46,670 nucleotides of DNA, taken from the NCBI GenBank assembly GCA_964502145.1, contig CAZCVI010000061.1:1-46670 (forward strand), in the 5' to 3' direction. The notes under the pieces are model-generated. The model saw only the letters and a list, made by a program, of their open reading frames with translations. It searched no databases and was not told where the DNA came from. Source of the stretch: CAZCVI01 sp964502145 (GTDB taxonomy: Bacteria > Acidobacteriota > Aminicenantia > UBA2199). Made by a program: the position numbers and the translations under genes. Below are positions 1 through 8,546 of this stretch, piece by piece (the stretch's first letter is position 1; every line of letters begins with the position of its first letter).

Positions 1-46
1 CCTTCCTAAAGTTATTAATATAAGGTGAAACCCAGTGTGCGCCGAA

Positions 47-80
47 GCAAAAACTTAAATCTTGCAAAAACTTAAATCTT
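47..80. repeat. 17-bp direct tandem repeat, two copies
   Basis: GCAAAAACTTAAATCTT occurs twice back to back (47-63 and 64-80), followed by a partial third TTAAATCTT. It lies downstream of the first gene, which ends at 182. No gene is seen in 1-181. Confidence 0.7.
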
Positions 81-181
81 TTAAATCTTTAAAGCAGGGC
101 GAACATGAAAAACAGGCAGAACACCCCGCGCATACGCACCCATATACCACACTGCATCAAATGGAATTCAAGGGCAAGTAG

Positions 182-1273
182 TCACATTATTAAAGGCAAT
201 TGTACGATAAATGTCGCACCATTGCCTGGCTCGCTTTCCAGAGTGATGGTGCCATGATGCATGATTACAAGTTCCCGGGTAAGATACAAGCCAATGCCAA
301 TGGAAGATTCGCCGCCAGTGGGTTTAGCACTCAACGTGGAGGATTCTTTGAATGCCTTTTTTTTATCTGGCTCGGTAAAACCGGGGCCTTCATCTTTTAC
401 TTTTAGAATCGCTGTATCCAGGGTTTTCTCAAGTGTGACCCAGATGGTCTTTTGGAAAGGGGAATATTTAATCGCATTGCTCATCAGGTTATCCACCACG
501 TCCCACAGTGACGATTCGTCGCCGCTTACAAGGCATTCCTCGGCCAGATGGATGTTTACTTCTTGCTTTTTTCTTTCTGCATTGGTCCGGTTCGTTCCGC
601 CGATTGCCGATTTAATGATTGCGGTAAAATTGACTTCCTTCATTTCCCTGTCCTGCCCGTAAATGGCGACTTTAATGGCTTCCTTAAGCATGCTCTCCAT
701 CTTTAAGGCACACTGACTCACTGTCTCCAGTAGCTTTTGCGCACTAGCATCTACCACTTTTTGTTTAAGCAGCGAAATATTACCGGTAATTCCAGTGAGG
801 GGATTCCGCAGACTATGGGCCACCCGTTCCAAGAGGAAACGTTTTTGTTCGGACGCTTCTTCCAATTTTTTATTCTTTAAGGAGAGCTCTTTGTATTGTT
901 CCACGATCTGGAGTTGGGTTCGGACCCGTTGCAAGAGTACTTTATTCTCATACGGTTTAGTAATATAGTCACGAGCGCCCATTTTTAATCCTCTGGCAAT
1001 ATCTTCGGGTTTGTATCTGACAGTCAAGAAGATCAAGGGAATAAGGTTGGTATCTTTATGCTGGCGAAGTGCCTCCAAAACGCCAAACCCGTCTATTATA
1101 GGCATTTCGATGTCACATAGAATCAAATCGGGTTTATGGTTAATGGCGGCTTCAACACCCTCTTTTCCATCCATGGCCTGGATATCTTCATACTCCTCCA
1201 TTCGTAAGGTAGTACATATCCCCTTGAGTACACTTTTATCATTTTCGATCACCAGAATTTTGTATTTGCTCAT
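182..1273 (-). CDS. Response regulator-histidine kinase hybrid (REC-HisKA-HATPase)
   Basis: A cytoplasmic two-component protein of 363 residues with no signal peptide or membrane segment. Residues 1-122 form a receiver domain: acidic E10/D12, phosphoacceptor D54 in LILCDIEMP, T84 and K106 (ITKPY). A short coiled coil leads to a HisKA helix with H153 in HSLRNPLTG. The C-terminal HATPase has an N box (DNLMSNAIKYSP), G1 (DEGPGF) and G2 (GIGIGLYLTREL-like, read as SSIGIGLYL). Such REC-first kinases take phosphate from a partner kinase. The start ATG overlaps the stop of the upstream kinase gene by 4 nt (ATGA) and has CGGAG before it, so the two are co-translated and probably form one relay. The residue after the His is Ser where most HisKA boxes have Glu/Asp, so autokinase activity may be weak. 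Family call is firm; the signal is unknown. Confidence 0.9.
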   Translation of the reverse strand: MSKYKILVIENDKSVLKGICTTLRMEEYEDIQAMDGKEGVEAAINHKPDLILCDIEMPIIDGFGVLEALRQHKDTNLIPLIFLTVRYKPEDIARGLKMGARDYITKPYENKVLLQRVRTQLQIVEQYKELSLKNKKLEEASEQKRFLLERVAHSLRNPLTGITGNISLLKQKVVDASAQKLLETVSQCALKMESMLKEAIKVAIYGQDREMKEVNFTAIIKSAIGGTNRTNAERKKQEVNIHLAEECLVSGDESSLWDVVDNLMSNAIKYSPFQKTIWVTLEKTLDTAILKVKDEGPGFTEPDKKKAFKESSTLSAKPTGGESSIGIGLYLTRELVIMHHGTITLESEPGNGATFIVQLPLIM

Positions 1274-3978
1274 TTTTTTCTCCGTTTCCAGTTGTGGGTT
1301 TTCCTTGTTTTTTCCGTGGTTTCAGATAAGGGGAGAATCACGGTAACAGTGGTGCCCTCATTCAATTTGCTTTCATATTTTACTTTTCCACGGTGCAGTT
1401 GGGCGTAGCGTTCCACGATAGAGAGACCAAGGCCATTGCCCTCGGTATCCTTCACATTATGGCCGCGATGAAATCGTTTGTCCCGCAGGTTGAGATATTC
1501 GGGGGGAATACCCCGGCCTTTATCTACTACTTTGATAATAGCATGGTGAAAATCACATGCCAACAGAACAATAATTTCACTGTTCTTTTCTGAATAATTA
1601 ATGGAATTGGAGAGCAAATTTTCCAATAGGATTTCCACCAGGGATTTGTCGACAAAACCAAGCAATTGATCAGCACCTGTTTTATTGTAAAAAGTAATTG
1701 GATTTTTTTCTCCATTACCTGCTTCACGCATATCCTCGGCCACTTTCTGACATATCATTATCAGATCATCATTGTTTGGGTTGAACTTTCGGCCATAGTG
1801 CAATAATTTATCTACTAAACGTCTCATCTTATCGACATTGGCTAAGATATCATCCAACAGTTCTTCGATTTCGGAATCGTTCATCTTAGGTAAGTAGGAT
1901 TTGAGATTCTGGCTATGGGATTTTATACCGGTGAGAGGGGTTTTGTATTGATGGGAAAGGGTGTACACGAAATCATCTTTTAAATCGCTCAGTTCCCGTT
2001 CCTTGACCAGAGCTTGGTTGAGTTCTATGGCTTGGTTTTTGATTTGTTCATTCTTTTTCTTGATTTCTTCCACCACAGTGGCTTTATCTAATGCAATGGC
2101 TGCATAAGTGGCAATATTTTTTAGCATTCTGATATCGTTTGCGGAATAGGCATAATCGCGATAACTCTGAACCGTAATGACGCCGATTTTCTTTTTATAT
2201 TCTGTATTGATTACCAGAGGGAGATGGATCATGGAATTATACTCTTTCCCCATGATGGCGGGTTGAATAAAGTGGATGTATTTATTATATTCCTTTTTAA
2301 AATCTCCGATAATGATTTCCTGCTGGTTATTGAAACAATGAACCGCCAGTCGATTTTCATCGGATAATGGCAATGAGAAAGGTTTAAATACAGTGCCGCT
2401 CTCTGTAGCAAAAAATTCCAGAGTATTATCGTCCCGGTTGTAAATACCAATTGCGAATGCTTTGGCATCCATTATTTTATTGACATATTTATAGACTCGT
2501 TTAACAATTTTATCCGCGTTCAAACTGGCGATGATGGCTTTGCCGATATCATTGAGACGTTCTAAATTTCTGTGTGACACTTTCAGTTCTTTTTGTTGAA
2601 GGGAGATTAATTTATTGTTTCGCTCGATTTCCTCTGTTTTTTGACCCAATGATTTGCGGGCGTTTTGTTCTTTTTTATATAAGTTGAAAATAAGCAGGGA
2701 AAATATTAATAGGGGGATACCCGCGTAAATAAGCACCGTAACAATGGATTCAGCTTTTTCTTTTGCCCTTTCAATTTCATAAAAGCGTGCAATCCCGAAC
2801 ATGGTATTCTCTTCGAGAAAAGCCATTGCATTATCACGGCTCTGCTTATACATATAATAATCATTACTATTCCATTGGAGTTTTGATTTTTCATATAAAT
2901 CAACGATCTCAGCGGCAATTCGTTTTGTTGTTTGCGGGAGACCGATCTTTTGAGATATTTCCACTGCTTTCTTTTGGATTTCAAATGCCTGTATGACTGA
3001 TTGCACTTCGGGATGCTTCGAGATTTGTGGTATTGGGAATAAGATGGAAGGGGTTTTCATCTCTTTAATGCAAATACCGATACTCCTGTTTATTTCGGCA
3101 ATTTGGAAGGGTTCACCAATGGCATCGAATAGTAGTCTACTATTATTATACCATTGAAGTGCCGCGTGGTAATCCGGCTTTGGTTGCTTTAATTTTAAGT
3201 CCCCTTTGCCCTGATACACATTTGCTTCGATGTATTTGTTCCCGATTTTTTGGCACAGCGCCCCGGCCTTTTCAAAGTATTCTTGGGCTGATTCGATATC
3301 CCCCATGGTTTGATATGCCTCTCCCATAGAATAATAGGAAAAACTGATCTCATCCTTATCTCCGATTTGCTCACGAAGTGTTAGGCTTTTTTCAAAACAA
3401 TCTATAGCGCTGTCATATGTTTTTTTATCATAAAAATAGAGCACTCCCATGCCGTGATAACAATTGGCGAGGGTCCGTTTATTACTCCTTTTCTCACACA
3501 GTTCTTTGCTTTCCAAGAACTGATTCATTGCTTTGTCATATTGGCCCTTTGTCTGATAATAAACACCCAGGCCGCGTTTAGCTGCTGCCAGACCGATTTC
3601 ATAGTTGCATTTTTCAGAAACATCCTTGGCTGTGTCAAAAAAGGTTTTCCCTTTATCCAGTTCCCCGCTATGAATGGAAACAAGTCCAAGGATGCAATTC
3701 GCATCGGCAATTCCTTCGGGGTATTGCAAATTCGTTGAAATTTCCAATGCTGTATTTGCATATTTTATTGCTTCAGAGTGCCTGTACTTGGATAATTTGT
3801 AGGCGATGGCATTGCAGAGGTCGGCTTTTTCCTGATTGTCTGCCTTTTGTTTGATACATGACTTCATCAGTTCATCACGGTTCATGCTGTCGATGTTATT
3901 TTTCTCTATGCGGCCACACCCGCAAAACGTTACCACGAAAAACAGGGTTAAAAATACCAGATGGATGGCCTGTCTCAT
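1270..3978 (-). CDS. Membrane sensor histidine kinase with TPR repeats and GAF domain
   Basis: A 902-residue sensor. The N-terminus is a hydrophobic signal with a possible lipobox ending at C21 (FCGC). Residues about 50-390 are tetratricopeptide repeats, several with the YDKAMNQFLES pattern, presumably periplasmic. One membrane helix follows (about 411-433), then a coiled coil, a GAF-like domain (about 470-640), HisKA with its His near 674 (LSHQYKTPLTG) and a HATPase with N box (ENLLSNSINYS), G1 (DKGRGIP) and G2 (GNGLGLSIVERY). The probable chain is extracytoplasmic TPR sensing to phosphotransfer to the overlapping REC-kinase. The H-box has Gln after His instead of an acidic residue. The start is set by GGAGG 8 nt upstream of ATG. 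A promoter lies about 140 nt upstream (4124-4151). Confidence 0.88.
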   Translation of the reverse strand: MRQAIHLVFLTLFFVVTFCGCGRIEKNNIDSMNRDELMKSCIKQKADNQEKADLCNAIAYKLSKYRHSEAIKYANTALEISTNLQYPEGIADANCILGLVSIHSGELDKGKTFFDTAKDVSEKCNYEIGLAAAKRGLGVYYQTKGQYDKAMNQFLESKELCEKRSNKRTLANCYHGMGVLYFYDKKTYDSAIDCFEKSLTLREQIGDKDEISFSYYSMGEAYQTMGDIESAQEYFEKAGALCQKIGNKYIEANVYQGKGDLKLKQPKPDYHAALQWYNNSRLLFDAIGEPFQIAEINRSIGICIKEMKTPSILFPIPQISKHPEVQSVIQAFEIQKKAVEISQKIGLPQTTKRIAAEIVDLYEKSKLQWNSNDYYMYKQSRDNAMAFLEENTMFGIARFYEIERAKEKAESIVTVLIYAGIPLLIFSLLIFNLYKKEQNARKSLGQKTEEIERNNKLISLQQKELKVSHRNLERLNDIGKAIIASLNADKIVKRVYKYVNKIMDAKAFAIGIYNRDDNTLEFFATESGTVFKPFSLPLSDENRLAVHCFNNQQEIIIGDFKKEYNKYIHFIQPAIMGKEYNSMIHLPLVINTEYKKKIGVITVQSYRDYAYSANDIRMLKNIATYAAIALDKATVVEEIKKKNEQIKNQAIELNQALVKERELSDLKDDFVYTLSHQYKTPLTGIKSHSQNLKSYLPKMNDSEIEELLDDILANVDKMRRLVDKLLHYGRKFNPNNDDLIMICQKVAEDMREAGNGEKNPITFYNKTGADQLLGFVDKSLVEILLENLLSNSINYSEKNSEIIVLLACDFHHAIIKVVDKGRGIPPEYLNLRDKRFHRGHNVKDTEGNGLGLSIVERYAQLHRGKVKYESKLNEGTTVTVILPLSETTEKTRKTHNWKRRKK

Positions 3979-4123
3979 TTAAATGTCCTCCATAATAATA
4001 TATCAGGTCGAATTTTTGATACACATATCGATTGCTCGTGTGTACTCCTAATAAAATTCGGAACAACAAGATGACTTTTCTTTCTTTGCCACTGAACGGC
4101 AGTTTTATGGATTACTCGAATTA

Positions 4124-4151
4124 ACTATACCAAAAATGCCGAATTTGTCAA
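4124..4151 (-). promoter_or_regulatory. Sigma-70-type promoter of the TPR histidine kinase operon
   Basis: On the minus strand TTGACA (4146-4151), a 16-nt spacer and TATAGT (4124-4129). The predicted transcript start near 4117 gives a leader of about 138 nt before the GGAGG-preceded ATG at 3978. The 443-nt gap 3979-4421 holds only this promoter, the leader and the palindromic element at 4345-4416; no convincing gene was found in it. Confidence 0.6.
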
Positions 4152-4344
4152 GCTTTATTTAAAGCAAAATGTGGCCCAATTTTAACTTCTTTTACCGTGT
4201 GAAATGACTGATAATTCATATTATTTCCATATATAATGAATTTATTAAACAGCCTGCAAAACACAACAATCAGTAAAATTAGTACGGATACTTGAGCAGT
4301 GCAAAAATCCCCACTAATCTCACCATGCATTAACTATATTAATA

Positions 4345-4416
4345 AAGTAGATGCGGCATCGTGCCGCATTGATGGGCGATGAAATAAAATAATGCGACAA
4401 GATGTCGCGTCTACTT
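4345..4416. repeat. Palindromic intergenic element (GTAGAYGCGRCA family)
   Basis: The ends form an imperfect inverted repeat: AAGTAGATGCGGCA on the left against AAGTAGACGCGACA (reverse complement of the right end). Inside lie two small hairpins, GCGGCA-TCG-TGCCGC and GCGACA-AGA-TGTCGC. It sits just after the stop of the lysozyme gene (4422). A second copy is at 42679-42727, also at a gene end, so it is a dispersed family; it may also act as a terminator. Confidence 0.65.
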
Positions 4417-4421
4417 AATTT

Positions 4422-5063
4422 CTAATCGTGCCACAGTTGTTTCAGTTGCGTTTCGGTGCCGTTAAATTTGTCGCGATCACAGGCTCCCACACCATCCAAT
4501 GTATGCGGCTCATCCCCGTTAATACCATCCGTATATTGCCACAACATCCAATTGGCCCAGGTGATTGGAGCGACCGGTTCTTTTCCATAACGGGCCAACC
4601 ATAACCAGCAATTGGCCAACGTTGGATTTTTTACGCTCCCCAAGATGCTGGTTAAATAGGAAACACCAGAATACAAACCGGGCCACGTCCCTGTTATTTG
4701 ATTGATATAAGTCACAAATTTTTCCGCATCAGCCAAGGTTAATGACTTCCCGGAAGTATTCTCCTCAAAATCCAATACCAATAAATCCTTTGGACCAGGA
4801 TTGACTGCTTTTAAAAAATACTGGGCTTGTTGTTGTCCATCATCGCCGGTGCCAAAATGATACGCCCCCCACATTAACCCGACATCCAATGCTTGCTGTT
4901 TACGACTGAGATATTTGGGGTCCGTATAACTGATCCCCTGGGTGGCTTTATGAATCACTCCTAAAACACCGGCGGCTTTGATCTTGGCGAAATCGACGCT
5001 CCCATTATTATGGGAAAGGTCCACCACGACATTCATCAGAGTAGCACTGTTTGTTAAAGTCAT
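4422..5063 (-). CDS. Glycoside hydrolase family 25 lysozyme
   Basis: A 213-residue single-domain GH25 enzyme predicted to cleave the MurNAc-GlcNAc bond of peptidoglycan. The family marks are visible: the first strand VVVDLSHNNG with D15, the KATQG stretch, WGAYHFG, and the catalytic pair D98/E100 in LVLDFEEN. There is no signal peptide or cell-wall-binding domain, so export would need lysis, a holin or another route. The start is decided by a strong AAGGAGG before ATG 5063. It begins 10 nt after the stop of the REC-cyclase gene and is very likely co-transcribed with it. A lysozyme behind a signalling cyclase is unusual; it may be a phage-derived or interbacterial enzyme. The lysozyme call is firm, its role is not. 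Confidence 0.88.
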   Translation of the reverse strand: MTLTNSATLMNVVVDLSHNNGSVDFAKIKAAGVLGVIHKATQGISYTDPKYLSRKQQALDVGLMWGAYHFGTGDDGQQQAQYFLKAVNPGPKDLLVLDFEENTSGKSLTLADAEKFVTYINQITGTWPGLYSGVSYLTSILGSVKNPTLANCWLWLARYGKEPVAPITWANWMLWQYTDGINGDEPHTLDGVGACDRDKFNGTETQLKQLWHD

Positions 5064-5073
5064 CTATTCCTCC

Positions 5074-6552
5074 TTATTTATCGAGTATATTGCGGTCCTG
5101 CATGGGCACAGTTTCGAGAACTTTTTGCAATGCCTTGCGGGCTTTGGTGGGTACAGAAACAAAAGCAATATGGGAGACTGGGGGTTGACCTGGATCGCAA
5201 TTAATAACCCTGGCAATTAAATCAAGGGCCAATTCATGCCCATCTTTATCCATCAGGGAGATTTCAAGGTTGGTTAAGCGACGAAAACCCCGGCTGCTTT
5301 CCATTTCTGCGGCCATTTCATCGATCGCGATCAATTTCCCCAGGTAGATTTTATCCAAAGAGCGGTCTTCCATGCGAATTTTATAGCAAATATCCAGGGG
5401 ATTGGCCAGAGGTTGCATGTGGCTTTTTTTCTTTTCCGGGAGAAAGATATTAAACTCGCCGCCAATACCACCGAGATCATAGATAAAAATGGGCACGCTG
5501 ATGCCTTTGGGGCGCACTTCCATTTGCTCGTCAATGCGTAAAAGGGATCCGCAGGCTTGGCGGGTACTTTCAGAGATTAGAATTTGTCCGCCCATGGTAT
5601 ATGACCCGATGCGGGAAGCCAGATTGACATGCCGGCCTACCACGCCGTATTTGCTGCGTTTAGAAGACCCGATATTGCCCACTACCACGAGTCCGGTATT
5701 AATCGCAATGCCTTGTTGCACTTCTGGCACGCCTATGGCGCGGCAGCGTTTATTGACTTCTGCCATGGCCAGTTGCATTTCCAGCGCACAGGCCGAGGCT
5801 TTTTTCGCATGGTCTTGAACGGCCATGGGCGCACCAAAAATCGCCAGGATAGAATCGCCAATAAACTCATCTATTGTCCCGTGATACTTGAGAATAATAT
5901 CGGTCATGATCTCCAGATAAATGTTTAGGATACCCACCACTTCTTCTGGCGGTAGTTTTTCACCGATGCTGGTAAAATCGCGTAGATCACTCATCATGAT
6001 GGTTACTTCGCGTTTCTCGCCACCGATACAAATGCCTTCCGGGGTTTCCAGAATCGTATCCACGATATCATCCGACAGGTAGCGCCCGAAAATTTGGCGG
6101 ATGAATTGGTTGCGAATGTCCAGTGCTTCGAGTGTTTCTTTTAATTGACGGCCATGTATTTCCAAACGTTTGCGTTGATTTTTTAATTCCAGGTGGGTGC
6201 GAATTCTGGACCTGACGATGGGCATACTAAATGGTTTTTTGATATAATCTACTGCGCCGTGTTCGAATCCTTCGGTTTCGTCGCGTTCCTCGTTTTTTGC
6301 CGTGATAAAAATGACCGGGATATCCCGTGTTTTGGTTTGCGCTTTTAAGCGTCGACATACTTCGTAGCCATCCATTACAGGCATCACCACGTCCAGCAAA
6401 ATCAAATCGGGTGGATGATCGCTCATGGCAATTTGCAGGGCCTGAAAACCATCTTCGGCTGAAATAATAATATACTCGGAGACTAACATGTCGGTTAATA
6501 ATTCGACATTTTCCGGCATATCATCAACGATCATAACTACTTGATCCGCCAT
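5074..6552 (-). CDS. Response regulator with class III nucleotidyl cyclase output
   Basis: A 492-residue protein that should make a cyclic nucleotide when its receiver is phosphorylated. Residues 1-125 are REC: D10/D11, phosphoacceptor D54 (LILLDVVMP), T84, K106. A helical linker leads to a class III cyclase domain at about 178-345, with metal-binding D189 and D233 (spaced 44 residues, as in mammalian cyclases) and transition-state N310 and R314 (HVNLASR). The base-reading positions are E229 and G303, not the Lys/Asp of adenylyl cyclases, which points to GTP. Residues about 380-485 are a further domain I could not name (PilZ-like at best). The frame is open to 6840, but the upstream part is translated repeat; AAGGAG 7 nt before ATG 6552 fixes the start. 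No membrane segment remains with this start. Confidence 0.88.
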   Translation of the reverse strand: MADQVVMIVDDMPENVELLTDMLVSEYIIISAEDGFQALQIAMSDHPPDLILLDVVMPVMDGYEVCRRLKAQTKTRDIPVIFITAKNEERDETEGFEHGAVDYIKKPFSMPIVRSRIRTHLELKNQRKRLEIHGRQLKETLEALDIRNQFIRQIFGRYLSDDIVDTILETPEGICIGGEKREVTIMMSDLRDFTSIGEKLPPEEVVGILNIYLEIMTDIILKYHGTIDEFIGDSILAIFGAPMAVQDHAKKASACALEMQLAMAEVNKRCRAIGVPEVQQGIAINTGLVVVGNIGSSKRSKYGVVGRHVNLASRIGSYTMGGQILISESTRQACGSLLRIDEQMEVRPKGISVPIFIYDLGGIGGEFNIFLPEKKKSHMQPLANPLDICYKIRMEDRSLDKIYLGKLIAIDEMAAEMESSRGFRRLTNLEISLMDKDGHELALDLIARVINCDPGQPPVSHIAFVSVPTKARKALQKVLETVPMQDRNILDK

Positions 6553-6624
6553 AAGAAAGCTCCTTGTGTTAAATTGATATCTTATATAAGGTATATTAAA
6601 GTCACTATGAACTTCAGCCCAAAA

Positions 6625-6653
6625 ACTATACCACAATAAAAAAAAAAATACAA
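6625..6653 (-). promoter_or_regulatory. Promoter of the REC-cyclase/lysozyme operon
   Basis: Minus strand TTGTAT (6648-6653), a 17-nt spacer rich in T, and TATAGT (6625-6630) preceded by TGG, an extended -10. The predicted start near 6618 leaves a leader of about 65 nt before ATG 6552. Its position downstream of the repeat block supports the short start for the cyclase. Confidence 0.55.
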
Positions 6654-6689
6654 GAAAAGGAATAAGACCTGAATTCACCGTTAAGTTAA

Positions 6690-6812
6690 TGGGAAGAATG
6701 GGAATTATGGGAGGAATGGGAGGAATGGGAGGAATGGGAATATTTTTGTTTTTCCCATATTTCCCATGATTCCCATAATTCCCATAATGCCCATGATTCC
6801 CATAATGCCCAG
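6690..6812. repeat. GGGA-minisatellite hairpin element (copy 1)
   Basis: Several units of GGGANNATGGGA type (6690-6740) are followed, after a short AT-rich loop, by the complementary CCCATNNTTCCC units (6752-6812), so the transcript can fold into a long imperfect stem. It starts about 28 nt after the stop of the GT9 gene (6840) on the minus strand and fills most of the gap to the cyclase promoter. On the minus strand one side reads CCCATTAACTT, the flank also seen at copies near 17.3 and 26.5 kb. Confidence 0.8.
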
Positions 6813-6839
6813 GGCAAGCCTTTTCCCTGGGCGTTATCA

Positions 6840-8465
6840 TTAATCATTAAGGTAGTGATGAACAGTGAGCAAATTTTTTAAGAACGAGTTGCTCATGCCC
6901 TGGAGTTTTTGATATTTTTTCTTTAATTCTATGGCCAGGGCAGGCAGTTGCAAGTAATCCATGTCCATGATCACAAAACTGAAAAAGTGTTTGATTGGAC
7001 TCAAGGGTTCTTCGCGTTTATCCAGGAACCCTTCGATAATATTTAATTGATTCATTGGTGCGGCCACATCCTGGGCTGTGACGCCGGGTTTGCGGATCAT
7101 CACCAGCAAACCATCACAGGCGGTAATACCAATCGCAAATATCTCAAGCAAGGTGTCTAATTCGGTGGCAAAGGTGTTTAGCAGTTCATTATACACGGGT
7201 GAATTTTTAAGTGTAGCTTTCAATGGTGCCACAAACTGGCAATACACGGGCATATCTGTTTCACTTTCCCACATGAAACGATAGAGCAACCCTTTAATGA
7301 ATTCAGGGGCGATGGTACTACCGGGAAAAGGGGCGTAAATGAGGGAACCATTCTCCAAAAAACGAGAACGATAAAGAGAAAGATGCGGATAATTAAACTC
7401 CAGGTTCTCTTTTCCTGTCAAGATTCCTTTGGCGACCAGTGCAATAATTTCGGCGGTCAGATATTGTCGGCACTCCATGTGTGGACACACGCAGTAATCG
7501 GCGCACGGGTGGCAGGGCATTTCCGCTTGCACGATCACGTGCCCTGAACCATAAGGGCCGGTCTCAGCAAAGTACGCGGAAGCAAAATAAATACCGAGAA
7601 CTTTTGTTCCCACGGCACCGGCGATATGAATTGGACCGGTATCATTGCTGATTAATAAATGGCATAACGTGAGCACGGCTGGAAGCTCCTGTATTTCGGT
7701 TATGCCGACCAGATTGATAGCCTTGTAAGTGAATTGGCGCAGGAATTCTTCGGCTAAAGCTGTTTCCGAGGGGCTACCAATGAGAAGAATTTCTATTTGC
7801 GGATTAAATTTCTTTAATAGATGGCCTAATTGCACGAATTTTTCAATTTCCCAGGCTCGTAGGGGTTCGCTGGCGCCCAGTTGGAAGGCAATCAAGACGG
7901 TTTCTTGATTGAACAGGCCATTTTCTTTGAGTAGTAGGCTTGCTTTTTCTGTTTGTTCGGGTGTGACTGGCAGGTATCCTGATACCTCGCGGTTTGGTAC
8001 GCCACCGCTACGGGTAAAAATATCGACGATACTGAAAAGATTATAATCGCGATTATGAATAAAAGAGAACAGGTATTTCATCCAATCGCCTAACAAGCGA
8101 ATCTCTTCTTTTTTGGAACTGATACGCCCGTATTTGGTGAGTGCTTTTAATTTGGTGCAGATCATCGCGGGCCAGACATCAAAACCGAGGTTGATGACGA
8201 TGTCGTATTCTTCTAATAGTTCCGGGTAGGGATTAACCGCTACGTTCCCCAGTTCATCAAAGGTGGCGGCGCGGGTTATCTCTCCGATTTGTAGACGGAG
8301 GAACCTATCGATCACGGGTGATTCACAAAATAGCGCGCTGAACTCGCGGTAACAGAGCAGGGTGATAAAACAACCCGGGTAGGTCTCTTTTAATGTTTTT
8401 AGCAGGGGGAGGGTATTGATAATATCTCCCATACGGTTCAATTGGATGATTATTATTTTTTTCAC
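6840..8465 (-). CDS. Glycosyltransferase family 9 (heptosyltransferase-like), long form
   Basis: 541 residues. The first ~350 match the GT9/ADP-heptose:LPS heptosyltransferase fold: the opening IIIIQLNRMGDIINTLPLL, the central QLGASEPLRAW loop and the nucleotide-sugar site ISNDTGPIHIAGAVGTKVLGIYF (quoted in parts: ISNDTGPIHIAGA, KVLGIYF). A cysteine cluster follows (CHPCADYCVCPHMEC), a common GT9 feature. It probably adds a sugar to a surface glycan on the cytoplasmic side of the inner membrane. The C-terminal ~190 residues are not recognised; typical members are near 350. The start is GTG at 8465 with no Shine-Dalgarno; a TTGATT-17-TATCAT promoter ends 6 nt before it, implying a leaderless mRNA. 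The GT9 call is firm, the sugar is not known. Confidence 0.85.
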   Translation of the reverse strand: MKKIIIIQLNRMGDIINTLPLLKTLKETYPGCFITLLCYREFSALFCESPVIDRFLRLQIGEITRAATFDELGNVAVNPYPELLEEYDIVINLGFDVWPAMICTKLKALTKYGRISSKKEEIRLLGDWMKYLFSFIHNRDYNLFSIVDIFTRSGGVPNREVSGYLPVTPEQTEKASLLLKENGLFNQETVLIAFQLGASEPLRAWEIEKFVQLGHLLKKFNPQIEILLIGSPSETALAEEFLRQFTYKAINLVGITEIQELPAVLTLCHLLISNDTGPIHIAGAVGTKVLGIYFASAYFAETGPYGSGHVIVQAEMPCHPCADYCVCPHMECRQYLTAEIIALVAKGILTGKENLEFNYPHLSLYRSRFLENGSLIYAPFPGSTIAPEFIKGLLYRFMWESETDMPVYCQFVAPLKATLKNSPVYNELLNTFATELDTLLEIFAIGITACDGLLVMIRKPGVTAQDVAAPMNQLNIIEGFLDKREEPLSPIKHFFSFVIMDMDYLQLPALAIELKKKYQKLQGMSNSFLKNLLTVHHYLND

Positions 8466-8471
8466 ATCTGC

Positions 8472-8500
8472 ATGATAAAAGATTTGCCGAAAAAAATCAA
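8472..8500 (-). promoter_or_regulatory. Promoter placing the transcript start on the GT9 GTG codon
   Basis: Minus strand TTGATT (8495-8500), 17-nt spacer, TATCAT (8472-8477). Seven nucleotides past the -10 is the G of GTG 8465. No Shine-Dalgarno is present. Confidence 0.6.
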
Positions 8501-8546
8501 GGGCTAACGAAATAAAGCATGGATTCTCTTGTTAATTTTTTCCTTG

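Noticed and set aside
4148..4330. 60-codon minus-strand frame with hydrophobic centre
   Set aside because: No ribosome site, AT-rich random composition, and it overlaps the promoter at 4124-4151.
6553..6840. N-terminal extension of the REC-cyclase frame rich in HYGN and PIPPIPP
   Set aside because: It is the GGGA repeat and promoter read through; AAGGAG sits just before ATG 6552, and the extension would put a membrane-like stretch before a cytoplasmic receiver.
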